A stretch of 64,000 nucleotides of DNA, taken from the NCBI GenBank assembly GCA_036365455.1, contig JAWQUS010000016.1, positions 15,151,001-15,215,000 of the forward strand. The letters run 5' to 3'. Every line of letters starts with the position of its first letter. Within the stretch, counting starts at the first letter, position 1. This document shows positions 32,180 through 43,065 of this stretch, piece after piece. Under the pieces are notes generated by a model. It was not told where the DNA came from. It did not search any database and saw nothing but the letters and a program-made list of their open reading frames with translations. The stretch is from Macrosoma leucophasiata. Lineage: Eukaryota; Arthropoda; Insecta; Lepidoptera; Hedylidae. The translations under genes were made by a program, and so were the position numbers.

Positions 32180-33105
32180 ATCAGGTTTCTGCCGAAATGA
32201 TCAAATATGGTGGTGCTGCCCTTTGGGATTCTTTCTGGGTGTTGTGCAACCTTTGCTGGAGGTCCGGAAGAATCCCAAAGGATTGGCGGTGTGCGGTCAT
32301 CGTGCCTTTGTATAAAGGCAAGGGTTCACGTATGGACTGCACCAGCTATCGAGCGATCAGTTTGATCAGTTTGGCAGCTAAAGTGTATGGGAAAGTCTTA
32401 GAAAGAAGAATGAAAGAGAAGTCCGACGGGTTGTTGTGGGATGCACAGGGTGGTTTCAGAACTGGAAGAGGATGTATGGATCAAGTTTTCTCCCTCCGCA
32501 ACATCGTAGAGAAGCATCTTGCTGTGAGCCAGAAGGTTTTCTGCGGTTTTGTGGATTTGGAGAAGGCGTTTGATAAGGTATTACGAAAGGAGCTGTGGGA
32601 CATTTTGCCAGAGTATGGTATTGATGGCAGTCTGCTCCGTGCAATACAGTCCACGTATGTGGGCTGTCAAGCATGTGTGCGGGTAGATGGTAACATGTCA
32701 CCCTGGTTTGATGTTAACATCGGTGTCAAACAGGGTTGCGTGCTTTCGTCTAGGCTGTTTATTATATATCTGGACAAATGCCTCCAGAGGGTGAAGTTGA
32801 TGGATGTGGGAGTGCGTATGGGTGACTTAGTGGTGAACTGTCTGCTTTACGCAGATGATGCGGTAATTGTTAGCTCTACACCATCTGGGCTACAAGCACT
32901 AGTCACAGTCATGAAAGAGGATTGTATGGAGAAAGGCTTACAATTGAATGTGGATAAAACGAAAGTATTAGTATTTGAAAGAGATGAACAGAGAACAAAT
33001 GCAAGGGTAGTAGTAGATGATGCAGTGTTAGAACAGGTTGATGAAATTGTATATCTTGGATGTGCTTTTAGCAAGGATGGTAGGTACACCACTGACATAG
33101 AATGA
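32180..33105 (+). pseudogene. LINE reverse transcriptase, main part
   Basis: In order: YKGKGSRMDCTSYRAISLIS, AQGGFRTGRGCMDQVFSLRN, CGFVDLEKAFDKVLRKELWD (catalytic Asp), GVKQGCVLS, LLYADDAVIV (catalytic Asp pair), LQLNVDKTKV. The upstream 50 or so codons of the open frame are read-through from the SINE. The frame ends at a TGA at 33103 that probably replaced an Arg codon, with a frameshift within the next 25 nt. Confidence 0.85.
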
Positions 33106-33677
33106 AGAGTGCTTGCTGGGATTGCGTGAATGGAGCGTTGGGTAAGCTGCTAGAATCTAAACATCTCAGCCAGCGGGCTCGACTAGCCGTACATAATGCT
33201 GTACTTACTCCAACGCTTTTATATGGAAGCGAGAGCTGGGTATGCAGGAAAGAGCATGAAAGTAAGTTGAACGCGGTCGAGATGAGATCTTTGCGCAAGA
33301 TCTGCGGTGTATCACTCACCGATCGCGTTCGTAATGAAGATGTAAGAAAGAGACTTTGTGTGAATGATAGTATCGGTGTAAAAATGAAAAAAGGCATGCT
33401 CCGATGGTTCGGGCATATAGAAAGAATGTCGAATGAGCGAATGACTAAACAGATATACAATGCGAATGTGGATGATTGCAGAGGCCCAGGAAGACCAAGG
33501 CTGACCTACCATGACCAAATAGGTCGAGTTCTGTCTGATGGTGGGGTCAAAAGTCTTAGGAATCGGCGTGCATGTATGAAGAGAATGATGAAGGTAGACG
33601 AGGCACGAGAGGTTTGTCAGAACCGGGATGTCTGGCGCTCTACACTCTCTGCCTACCCCGTTAGGGACCTGGCGTGA
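33102..33677 (+). pseudogene. LINE ORF, C-terminal part
   Basis: 191 codons: LTPTLLYGSESWVCRK, NAVEMRSLRKICGVSLTDRV, MLRWFGHIERM, NRRACMKRMMKVDEAREVCQ, then YPVRDLA-stop 20 bp before the ACAT tail. This C-terminal region is typical of a LINE family common in moths (from memory). The internal Met at 33102 is not a genuine start. Confidence 0.82.
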
Positions 33678-33789
33678 AGATACATACATACATACATCTC
33701 TGATAATCCCTTACCCGGGAATCGAACCCAGGACCTCAGCGTGGTAGTAGTGGCCTGCTACCACTAGGCTACCGAGGCAGTTATAGAGG

Positions 33790-34439
33790 CATCATTTAAC
33801 ATCCATGTGAAATGCAAGCTTGTTTTTATATTATTTCGCTTACATATGCTAGTGAAATTTTTTTAAAAGAAAAATGGAAACGAACTTTTGTTTTCAGGCG
33901 AGACTTGAACTTTCCTGAAGTCATATTAATAAAGGTAAAAGCGACTTCTTTACAATATTGAATAAACTGCAAAGTTTATTATATACGGTTGCAGAACAAG
34001 CAAACTAGCATTGTTGGCAATAGATGGCGCTACTGCCACCATAATTCAATACAATAAATGTGAACTGCAAGCTTGCTTCTAATCTATCTTTATTTTTACT
34101 GTGTCGTGGTACCACTATTTCCAAGATTCCCAGTGTCAAAAGTCCCAAAAGTCAAATTCCCAAAAATCCCCTAAGCTTGGAGTTTCATAATGTGGTCGAT
34201 AAATGTCACTTACACTTACAGTGTACATACAGCCTCATACTGTTTATTGCAAATTGGGTTCCAAGTAGGATCCCGTTGAGTGCCGTACGTGTTTCAATAC
34301 GTGCGTTCACAACAACATACCAGATGTAGCTCACAACCGAATGTCCTTTTAAAGAAAGGCTAAAAGTATTGATATCAAAACAATCATTGAAAATACAAAG
34401 GCGAAAATGCAATATATTTCCAAGATCTGGAATATAAGT
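33790..34439. other. Intergenic with SINE H relic
   Basis: Repeat A tail fragment at 33790-33830 and SINE H relic at about 33845-33930 (CAGGCGAGACTTGAACTTTC). Otherwise nothing recognised. Confidence 0.45.
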
Positions 34440-34925
34440 CAAAACTTGAAACTCTCCTAAGAACGTCTCAAGCATTTATTCTATGAAACCCATTTCGCTT
34501 CGGTCCAAGTATCCCTTTGGCTAGGCTTGACAATATTAAGTAATTCCTCTTTGAAATGTTTAATAGCAATCTTGGGTCCTTCTAAGTTGCTTCGGGTGTG
34601 GTTAAGACCCTGTGTCTATGGCAGCTATTATAGGAGACAGCAATTTGGGATCTGTGACTTCGGTAATAATTAAACTTATACCAATTACCATATTTTGTTC
34701 TCGTGGTATAATTTACATAGAATTTAATTCATGATGTAAACTCTGGATAGTGCAAGTTTAGTTTAGGGCGAGTTTAAGCAAAGGCAATCTTGTCAAAATA
34801 CAACGGGTACACACTTTAAAAAAATTGTCATTGCGATCTATCCAATTCTAAATTAAAATTAACTCAATAATACTTATTCACCAATTTAGGAGCTAAAAGT
34901 GTAGAAAGTCATAGTGGCCTTCCTA
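34440..34925 (+). repeat. Segmental duplication, copy 1
   Basis: 34440-34750 matches 36040-36330 (ATCCCTTTGGCTAGGCTTGA, AGACAGCAATTTGGGATCTG), and 34770-34925 matches 38490-38635 (AAATTGTCATTGCGAT). It is not clearly coding; a minus frame is open in copy 2 only. Confidence 0.7.
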
Positions 34926-36039
34926 CTTAGTAGGAATGTTTTGGAGCTCCGTAACCGTAACTCAAACTACCGAATATCTGAAATATTAGATATCATATAC
35001 GTAACCGTTAGAGAATCCCAAATAAAAGTTTCTTATTCATTTGTGTATCAAAAAAGTACCGAAACTACCAAATATCCAACATACTATTCCAGCGATAAAT
35101 TTATCTTAATCCGAAATATAAATTTCGTACAAAATTCGAATAGGTATCAGAGCAAAACGTTTTATAACAGTTTCTTTTACTACACTAAGCATAATATCAG
35201 CTCAGGTACTTTCGTATTCTATGTATAAAATGCGTTTTATGTCTGTTTTAAGTTACACAATTTCGGGTAAAGAGAATGCATGTAAAAAAACTCATTTTGA
35301 GTTGCAACTAGATAGTAGCTTCATTAAAAATACAATCATTCATTTTGATGAAATAGGTACAAAGAGATAATAATCTAGAAATAGAGTTATTCAATATGAT
35401 CAAATACAATACTGAAAATTATATATTTCGACTAACTGCCCCGACGAACTTCGTATCGCCTTAGAGGTATAGGTAAAATAATGAAATAACCACAAAATCG
35501 AAAAAAAATTGGTGAGAATCATCCTTACTATTTAGGAGTATAAAAAATATACAACAATCAATTGTCATACCTACCAAACATACAAAATTTCACAATGATC
35601 GGTCCAGCCGTTTCGAAGGAGTATTGTTACGAACACTAAGAAACGAGAATTTTATATATTAGAATGACTTCGCCCGCGTGAGAATTTATGATTGTTCAGT
35701 ATCTACCCGGAAGAAGTCGTGGGCGCAGCTAGTATAAAAGTAGCCTAAGTTACCCCTTATTACATCAGCTATCTGCCAGTTAGAGTCCCATCAAAATCGG
35801 TCCAGCCGTTCCCAAGATTAGCCCCGCCAAACAGACAGACAGACAGACAGACAGACAAGACAGACAGACAGACAGATAGACAAAAATTGTAAAAAATGTT
35901 GTTTTGGTATATGTACCGTGTATACATACATATGCATTTAGTAAAAAGCGGTTATTTTAATATTACAAACAGACACTCCAATTTTATTTATTTGTATGTA
36001 TGTATAGATATAGAAGATGATATTATGGAGTATAAGTAA
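34926..36039. other. Intergenic with degraded retroposon tails
   Basis: A 104-codon AT-rich frame at 34914-35228 has no domain. 35430-35900 contains ACTAGC-type and GACA-tailed retroposon ends (CGGTCCAGCCGTT twice, (GACA)n at 35827-35876). Confidence 0.45.
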
Positions 36040-36330
36040 CAACTGGAAACTCACTTAAGAACGTCGCGTCGCAAGTATCTAATCTGTGAAACCCATTTCG
36101 CTTCGTTCCAAGCATCCCTTTGGCTAGGCTTGACAATATTAACTAATCCTACTTTGAAATGTTTAATAGCAATCTTGGTTGCTCCGGGTGTTGTTAAGAC
36201 CCTGTGTCGATGGCAGCTATTAGAGGAGACAGCAATTTGGGATCTGTGGATTCGGTAATGATTTAAGTTATCCCAATTACCATACTTTGTTCTTCTGGTA
36301 TAATTAATACTGAATTTCATTCATGACGCT
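36040..36330 (+). repeat. Segmental duplication, copy 2, left part
   Basis: Homologous to 34440-34750. Its continuation is displaced to 38490-38635 by roughly 2.1 kb of inserted repeats. The minus strand is open for 89 codons here; copy 1 is frameshifted. Confidence 0.7.
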
Positions 36331-36539
36331 GTAAACTCAGAATTATATACTATAGTAGACCAAAGAGTATACAAATACTATAGTAGACTAGCGGCCCGCT
36401 ACGTGCTTCGCTGCGTATAAAGTGAAATATTAAAAAAATACTGTCAACACTGAAAAAAGTATTTTTTTTTCTTCATTGTAATGGAATCGCTATTACGCAT
36501 ATTGCCAGTGTCAAGTAAAACGATATTTCATATTATTAT

Positions 36540-36706
36540 TTTTTTATGTAATGGAAGTGGCAAACAAACATGCAGTTCACATTGATGTTAAGTGATGACT
36601 ACAGCCTAGAGACACCGACACAATGACCAGAGGTCAAAATGCAGATGCGTTGCCTCTCCTGAGGCAGGTGTTATGCCCCTGTTCCGGAAATTACAGGGCC
36701 GTATAT
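36540..36706 (-). repeat. Repeat A, truncated
   Basis: T-run, ATGTAATGGAAGTGGCAAAC to TTACAGGGCCGTATATT. Confidence 0.7.
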
Positions 36707-37104
36707 TCGTATTAAACAGCGTAAAATTCAGAGTCAGTCAGTCAATTACTAGATTTAACAGTCAGTCAGTCACAGTCAGGAATTCGAGTATGGGTACTTT
36801 ACCAGAACATTTACAATGAAGTTTTGGAGGCAACCTGAAAGGCCGTGTTTTCGCACTGTTATTCTATTTCACTATACACAGGCACCGTAATAAACCTATA
36901 TCAAACAAAATGCCATCACCTTTACTCAAAAATGCACCAAGAAAATTAAATAAAATAAGAGCACGCTTCTTTCAAGATTCCCGCCTAAAACTCCAAAAGT
37001 TTTAATTTGGCAGCGCAATCCCCATCTGAAAAAAGGTTCAATTTGACAGCAAAATCCCCATTTACAAAATGATCCCCACTTATTGAATTAAATTCTATAA
37101 ATTA
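36707..37104. other. Unassigned sequence inside duplication copy 2
   Basis: Nothing recognised beyond an imperfect GTCAGTCAGT tract near 36735-36780. Confidence 0.4.
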
Positions 37105-37575
37105 TACTGGTGGTAGAGTTCCATTTCAGGAGCTCGAGGGCGTAACCGCCCGCCGTAGTAGCACCACCGCATTTCCTAATTTATTTGACGACCCGGTTGG
37201 TCCAGCGGTGTGAGATGACCGTTTAATTCGAAGGGTCGCGGGTTCGATCCCCGCACCGGGACAAATATTTGTGGCCTATAGATATTTGTTTCGGGTCTGG
37301 GTGTTTGTGCATAACGGCACCCACCACACAGGTTTATACCTACTGTGGGGCTGTGAGTGTAAGCGTATTTTTTTTATTTTATTGAATGGTAGTGTTCTAT
37401 CGTGTTTCGGTTAGATGGTAATGTATGGCCCCGTAATAACTTCACAGAGACATGACAACTTAGGTCTCAGGGGTGGCCACGCATCTACATTTTGACCTAT
37501 GTTTTTTGTGTAGGTGTAGGCGGCAGTCATTACTTAACATCAATGTGAGCTGCATGCACTTTCCGTACATTAAAA
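37105..37575 (+). repeat. Repeat A split by SINE B
   Basis: The repeat A head (37105-37186, CTGGTGGTAGAGTTCC to CACCGCATTTCCTAATT) and remainder (37383-37575, AATGGTAGTGTTCTATCGTG to CTTTCCGTACATTAAAAA) flank a complete SINE B. Confidence 0.75.
37187..37378 (+). mobile_element. SINE B, tRNA-derived, nested
   Basis: CGGTTGGTCCAGCGGTGTGA head, GGGTTCGATCCCCGCACCGG B box, GTGAGTGTAAGCGTATTTTT end. Inserted into repeat A, so it is the younger insertion here. Confidence 0.82.
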
Positions 37576-37758
37576 ATGTGATAAATAAATAACCGCTCTA
37601 TCGATTTTGTGCAAACTTCACATAAACCATCTACTAAATAGTCCGATAACACGTTCGTTTTCTTTAGTCCGAACAAAGCCTAACCATCTGGTTTGGATAG
37701 GTGAGCCCGTTCTTGAGTTATAAAATTAAAACGATAAGTGGCATTGATTTTTATATAT

Positions 37759-38150
37759 ATACTAGCGGCCCGCCCCGGCTTCGCCCGCGCTCCTCTGCTC
37801 CTATTAGTCATAGCGTAATGTAAGCTATCCTATCTCTCAAGTTGGATCGAACTGCACATGGTGTGCGAATTTTATTATAATCGGTTAAGTGGTTTAGGAG
37901 TCCATTGAGGACAAACATTGTGACACGAGATTTATATATATTAAGATAGACTAACTGACCCGAAGAATGAAATAATGTGTCAAAGGTTTGATAGATAAGG
38001 ACTATTTGTATGGGAAATTAAAATTGTGGTTTTTACTATTTCCCTTCAATTTCTTCATATTTTTTTACCTTTTAAACCTAAATTAGCATTTAACCCAAAA
38101 TTAGTCCTGTCATTTTTGAGTTTTAGCGAGACTAACAAACAGAAATCGTT
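37759..38150 (+). repeat. ACTAGC-type retroposon end and inverted repeat K
   Basis: ACTAGCGGCCCGCCCCGGCT and TTTATATATATTAAGAT bound about 185 bp. Repeat K (minus) follows, matching 1655-1895. Confidence 0.55.
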
Positions 38151-38229
38151 TTTATATAAATAGATATAGATAAGATAAGATATAAGATAAGATTTGCTAG
38201 TTTTAAAGAAGTGCATTTCAATCGTTTTG

Positions 38230-38468
38230 TCTTGAAGTGGCAAACAAGCATAGTTCACATTGATGGTTAGCAATACTGTAGCCTATACTATCTACATGAA
38301 ACCAGAGATTTCAGTGATAATGCCTCTGTGTCGGAAATTACAAGGCTGTACATTATTACTTGATCGGAACACGATAGTGCTAAAGACTACACTTTAGCGG
38401 CAAGTAGATTAGGTAATGCGGTGGTGCCTATGCGCGCGATTTCTGTCACTGTAGCTCTACCATCAGTA
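38230..38468 (-). repeat. Repeat A, diverged
   Basis: GAAGTGGCAAACAAGCATAG to GTAGCTCTACCATCAGT. Immediately precedes the displaced right part of the segmental duplication. Confidence 0.6.
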
Positions 38469-38489
38469 TTTCGTATTTTATATTAAGAG

Positions 38490-38635
38490 CGAGCATGTTG
38501 AAATTCAATGTGTACACTTTTAAAGAGCAAAATTGTCATTGCGATTACTGTCCAATCTGCCAAATGCAAAACTCAATAACACAGTTGACTAATCTTGAAA
38601 AAATGTAAAAGTGTATAAGGTCATCGTGGACATGT
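38490..38635 (+). repeat. Segmental duplication, copy 2, right part
   Basis: Homologous to 34770-34925, same orientation. Confidence 0.55.
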
Positions 38636-39460
38636 CCATGCCATTGTTCGGTAGACTGACTGCACAGTTGGAAGAATTCTCTATAGTAGTTAAATTATCT
38701 GATGAGCGTTTCTGAATAAGTGGGCCATAAATATTTTAACGATTTCGCAGGTTTTCGCGAGCTTCATATGGTTTGTATGTATGCATTATCCGTAACACCC
38801 TTAACATGAGGTAGTAATCCGGTTGTCTTTCAACTGTAAGTGGTTTCGTTGATTTTCGATGTCGGACGGGTGGTACTCTTAGTGTATTATTTTGCAGCAC
38901 TTGTCATAGGTGTTTTAGCTCGGCATTTAAATGGTCGTTGTCACATATGCCCCGTGCTCTCCTAAACAAAAATAGGCCGACTGCAGCTAGAAGTTTGGGA
39001 GTAATTTCTACAACATAAATATTTTGTTATGTTTATGTATGGTAAATAATATCACTGATCAAACGATGCTATGACACGGATTTCACATTCAAATGACTTA
39101 CAAATGACTGTTTGCCCTCAATTCAACACGGCTCCCTTATTACGGGAATAAGAGTTGCCATCTTTTCTCGTCTTTCTGGTAATCTATTCGGTTGGAAAAT
39201 CGCTAATGAGGCTGGATGTTCAAAAGGAATGGCGCTGCAGGATTCTTTGTCTTTTTGCCCAGATTTCACATTTATAGATTTTGACATTTAATTCTGTGAA
39301 ATAAAATATCATACGTATTCGTATATTTTTAATTTGATATCAAAATTTAACGAAAAAGACTATTTTACGGATTTATGACATGTACTAGAAAACACGGTGA
39401 AATTATAATGGTTGTTTTCACGCAGCGGAATGATTTGTCTTCAGTAGATAGTCTTGAAAA
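38636..39460. other. Intergenic
   Basis: No gene or known repeat recognised. Confidence 0.4.
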
Positions 39461-39634
39461 GCGGCCAAGTTCGAGTCGGACTCGCGCACGAAGGGTTCCG
39501 TATCATCATCTATAAAAGAAAATCACGTTTATTATATTCAAGTTTCTACCTTTATATTAACATACAGTAAAAATTGCTAGTTTTATGGGTAGTATTATCC
39601 CTTTATTATTCACTTTATTTTTATTTTATTTTAA

Positions 39635-40160
39635 AAGGTAACATACTACCATTATAATATGTTAAGAGTGTTACAGGCAAAATAGCAAACGTATTAAGAA
39701 AATCATCCTTAAAAACGGTTTTTAAACCACACAAGAAAATACAACAGTTTTTAAAATCCATAAAAAGGAGCATTCCCTTACAAAATTCTGATATTTACAA
39801 ACTCGATTGTGATTGTAGACTCTCTTATATTGGCCAAACAAAGAGAGCGGTTTCCACCAGAATTGAAGAACATTTGCTGATGTCAAAAAACGTAGAGCAG
39901 GGAGGTTTGCAGTCTGTGATCACATAGCGGACAAACCAACTCATTATATTCGGTTTGACAAAACTCGAATAGTCGCTACAGAACGCAAACCAATTCCAAG
40001 AATGGTTCGCTAGGCTATTGAGATTAAAAATCATCCAAATTTCAATAGAGAAGATGGTTGGCGATTGTCACCAACATGGGATCCAATACTCAGTAGAATT
40101 AAAGTCCAACCGCAACAGTCTGTAAGACTTCAAGATACAATTAGTAATTCTTTGTGTTAA
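39635..40160 (+). pseudogene. Penelope-like element, GIY-YIG endonuclease fragment
   Basis: Frames encode RVLQAKIANVLRKSSLKTVF, KPHKKIQQFLKSIKKSIPLQ, then CDCRLSYIGQTKRAVSTRIE, the linker and GIY-YIG nuclease start typical of Penelope-like retroelements, followed after a +1 frameshift near 39885 by CDHIADKPTHYIRFDKTRIV and FNREDGWRLSPTWDPIL to a stop at 40158. An in-frame TAG also occurs near 40011. Only the C-terminal linker and endonuclease remain; no RT. An unrelated-looking minus frame at 39825-40034 is a shadow. Confidence 0.85.
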
Positions 40161-40340
40161 TCCTGAACGCTACGCAAGACGTTTGCGAATTAGATGGAGG
40201 TAGCTGCAAATAATATTTTTTCAAACGGCTGTCATGTCATCTCATTCTGCCCGAGACCACGAGACCACGGAAGCTAAAAAGGGATCGAAACGTCGGGTTC
40301 GTTTTTAAATAATAATTTTAGTTTTTAATATACTCGAGAT
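40161..40340 (+). repeat. Penelope-like 3' region
   Basis: GGGATCGAAACGTCGGGTTC and AATAATTTTAGTTTTTAATA fit a PLE 3' UTR (a GATCGAAACGTCGG motif is often seen there, from memory). Confidence 0.5.
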
Positions 40341-40950
40341 AAATCTGAAAACTAGTTTTATTTCAAGCTCACATCTGTGACTATGGTTATCTTAGCAACG
40401 GAAATTTTCATCCATTTCTTAGCTCCTAAATTTTTTGCTAACAATGAAAAACGTTTCAAGGATCTCATTTAACTTGGAATTTGCCGGATGTTTGAAGTAA
40501 AGTTTTTTTTCATAACGTTAAACCGATTGGGTCTTGAGCACTTTAATCGGTATTAAACCCTTTATTAATAGAGAATTTTTAAAAAAGTTAGACAATGGAT
40601 AAACGTTCTCACTTTTTTCTTGATAAGTAATTCCTCCGTGCGGAAAATCGCAAAAGGGTTTTAAAGTGGTACGGATGAAGGGGGTGGATTAAAAGAGTGG
40701 GCGATAGAGGGTGGGGGGAATGGGAACAAGCTCGTTAGTGACAATTTTTCTCAAAGCTCTCCTGAGGGAATTGTCACAATTCCGATTGTGACGAATTACG
40801 TTGGAAACAGTGTGGCGTTCTTTTTACGGAAGAGATGTGTGAATTGCGAACTGACGATCTGGCGCTTTGACTGTAAAGGTGTGAAATGATAAAATGAAAG
40901 TTATGCAAAATGGTTATTGGACTGAAACTTAAGAAAAATTTACTCGATTT
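40341..40950. other. Intergenic
   Basis: No gene recognised. Confidence 0.4.
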
Positions 40951-41208
40951 TTTTATGTCATGATAATGGCAAACAAGCTTACAGTTTACATTGACGGTCA
41001 GTAATACTGTAGCTTATAATGACAATGTAGATACGTTGCCACTGCGAAATTACAGGGCCGTGCATTACCATCTGACCGGAACACGATAGCGCTGAACACT
41101 ATTATTTAGCGGCAAGTAAATCAGGTAATAAACTTGCCGCTAAATAATAAGGCACGTAGGCTCCGGTGGAGCCTACGTTCGCGAACACTAGAGCTCTTCC
41201 ATTAGTAG
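40951..41208 (-). repeat. Repeat A carrying two adjacent palindromes
   Basis: ATTATTTAGCGGCAAGT / ACTTGCCGCTAAATAAT (about 41101-41148) and GTAGGCTCC / GGAGCCTAC (41157-41177) interrupt the consensus. Confidence 0.7.
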
Positions 41209-41209
41209 A

Positions 41210-41518
41210 TTTTTTATGTCATGATAGTGGCAAGCAAGCATACAGTTCACATTGATGGTAAGTGAATAAAATGTCGACTATAAGGCTACACACTACATCT
41301 ACATCATAATCAGATATTTCACTGTAGATGCATTGCCACTTCTGAAATATAATATTATGCTGTTATCCTTGAGTGCTGAAAACTATAGCACTGAATTACA
41401 ATTGGGTTAGAATAGGATAGCACAAAATACTACCATTTAGCGGCAAGTGGATTAGATAATGCGGTGGTGCCTACGCGCTCAAGCTCCTTCATGGGAATTC
41501 CACCTACCTACCACCAGG
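41210..41518 (-). repeat. Repeat A, tandem neighbour
   Basis: Starts TTTTTTATGTCATGATAGTG and ends CTACCACCAGG. Directly follows the previous copy in the same orientation. Confidence 0.65.
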
Positions 41519-43065
41519 AATTCCTTAAATGTCACTTTTTCAAAACATTTATGTTACGCAAGTAATAGTGTTTAGTTGGCGAAATAATAGTCATGCTTTT
41601 TCATATCCTGGAAATTGCTTAGTAGCTGTGCTACATTGTTGGTAACTTGAGACTGATGCACAAAAACTTTTAGGGGAGCATCCCTGGTAGAGTAGCTGTT
41701 GGCAAAGTGAGTGAGATAGCAAATAAGCTAAATACCTACTTATTAATTGTTGCGCCACCAAATTGATACCAGGTGAGATACCATCCATACAACTGTACAG
41801 ATTTTGTTGGTGGTGCAGCGCAGCCGTGGTGTTTTACTGACATAGGACCCAAATGGTTTCATTTCTGGGATAAACGCCTTACCTAGTCGTAGGTTAATGA
41901 AAAAACCCTAAATATATCTGCTGTAAAGATTCTCCACGACACTTCCGGTGGGGACTCGAATACAAGAGTGATTCATGACTGTCTGTTACGGCTAATACCC
42001 GATGTACGGCTGCACTCAGTTCTCTCCGGCTAAAACTAGGCGTGGACCATGGGCGTCCCCGACTTAGCCAGGTTAGATCGAAGGGTGCACCGTTCGGTGT
42101 TAGGTGATTATTTATTTGCTGAGAGTAAAATTTTTACAGACAGTATTGTAGTTATAACCGTGAACAAGTGTGTGTTACACTTTAGGTTCAGGTTTAACCA
42201 ACTGCTACCAGTCACACCTAGTTTTAGACGGATAGAACTGTGTAGCCGTACTTAGGATATTATACCTATATACTATACGTAAAGACAAATCTATATATAT
42301 ATACTGTGTCTTTGTTTTTCGGGACATAAAGACGTGAATATGTTTTCTGTTATTCAAATGGAAATATATTTAAAAACACTCCATAATAAATATCAGCGAA
42401 CCAATATTCTAAGCGTCACCTAAAGGGAAGTTCTGATGTCGCCAGATTTAATCAAAGTCCGCCGGAGTGATTGTATTAAAAAGTAATTTATTTTAGTCTG
42501 CACGGAAGGCATGCGGCTGTTAATTACGAAACTAATTAAAAACATCGATTCTGTAATTAATCTTTTCTGCAGTGAGGTTGGTATTTTAAAAAAGTCAACT
42601 GTAATTACTGATTTCGTTATGCAAAGTCGAGGAGCTCATCGAGCCAATAAATGCTGCGTGGCTTTGAAATTATTGCCAATTTATGACTGTAGTTGCACAA
42701 TTTATTGAATGTTAATTTGTTAAATGATAAATTGGGATGTTTTCAGAAAATAACGTTGATTTTACGTTATACCTAGCCAATATTTTGCAAAGGATATATG
42801 AGAATAAAGGTGAAAGAGAAATATGAATACTTACGAGTATTCATATTTCTTCTTTATTGATCTGAGTAGGTACTTAATTTAGTCATTATCTTTTTATAAA
42901 TTGAATTTTATTTTATTTTAACTTTTATTTGAACTGAATTGCTTCATGCTCAAATGTGTTCGAATAAGTAGGTATGTGTAACCTTTTTTTTGCCAGTTCT
43001 TTGTTTCAATTTCACAAATTGTCTTATATTTTCATTACCTTATATTTTCTCTACTTATTATTATT
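41519..43065. other. Intergenic, hairpin at 42817-42850
   Basis: Perfect 14 bp inverted repeat AGAAATATGAATAC / GTATTCATATTTCT with a 6 nt loop. Weak frames at 42049-42255 and 42511-42708 have no domain. Confidence 0.45.

Larger units (their letters stand above)
32180..33696 (+). mobile_element. 5'-truncated LINE with (ACAT)n tail
   Basis: The RT portion of a non-LTR retrotransposon ending GAAGATACATACATACATAC. Truncated inside RT block 0 (VSAEMIKYGG). The tetranucleotide tail and C-terminal motifs suggest an RTE-related clade, not certain. A 3' end of the same family lies at 45145-45318 (minus). Confidence 0.8.
31946..33782 (-). mobile_element. SINE C interrupted by a LINE
   Basis: The SINE tail and body (31946-32179) and its tRNA head (33697-33782, TACCCGGGAATCGAACCCAG, TGGCCTGCTACCACTAGGCT) are separated by a LINE insertion. 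The flanks ATCTCT at both junctions look like a short target duplication. Confidence 0.8.

Noticed and set aside
34914..35228. 104-codon ORF
   Set aside because: Lys/Asn/Tyr/Ser-rich, typical of AT-rich non-coding sequence; not shared with duplication copy 2.
39825..40034. 69-codon minus-strand ORF
   Set aside because: Antisense to the Penelope-like endonuclease relic.
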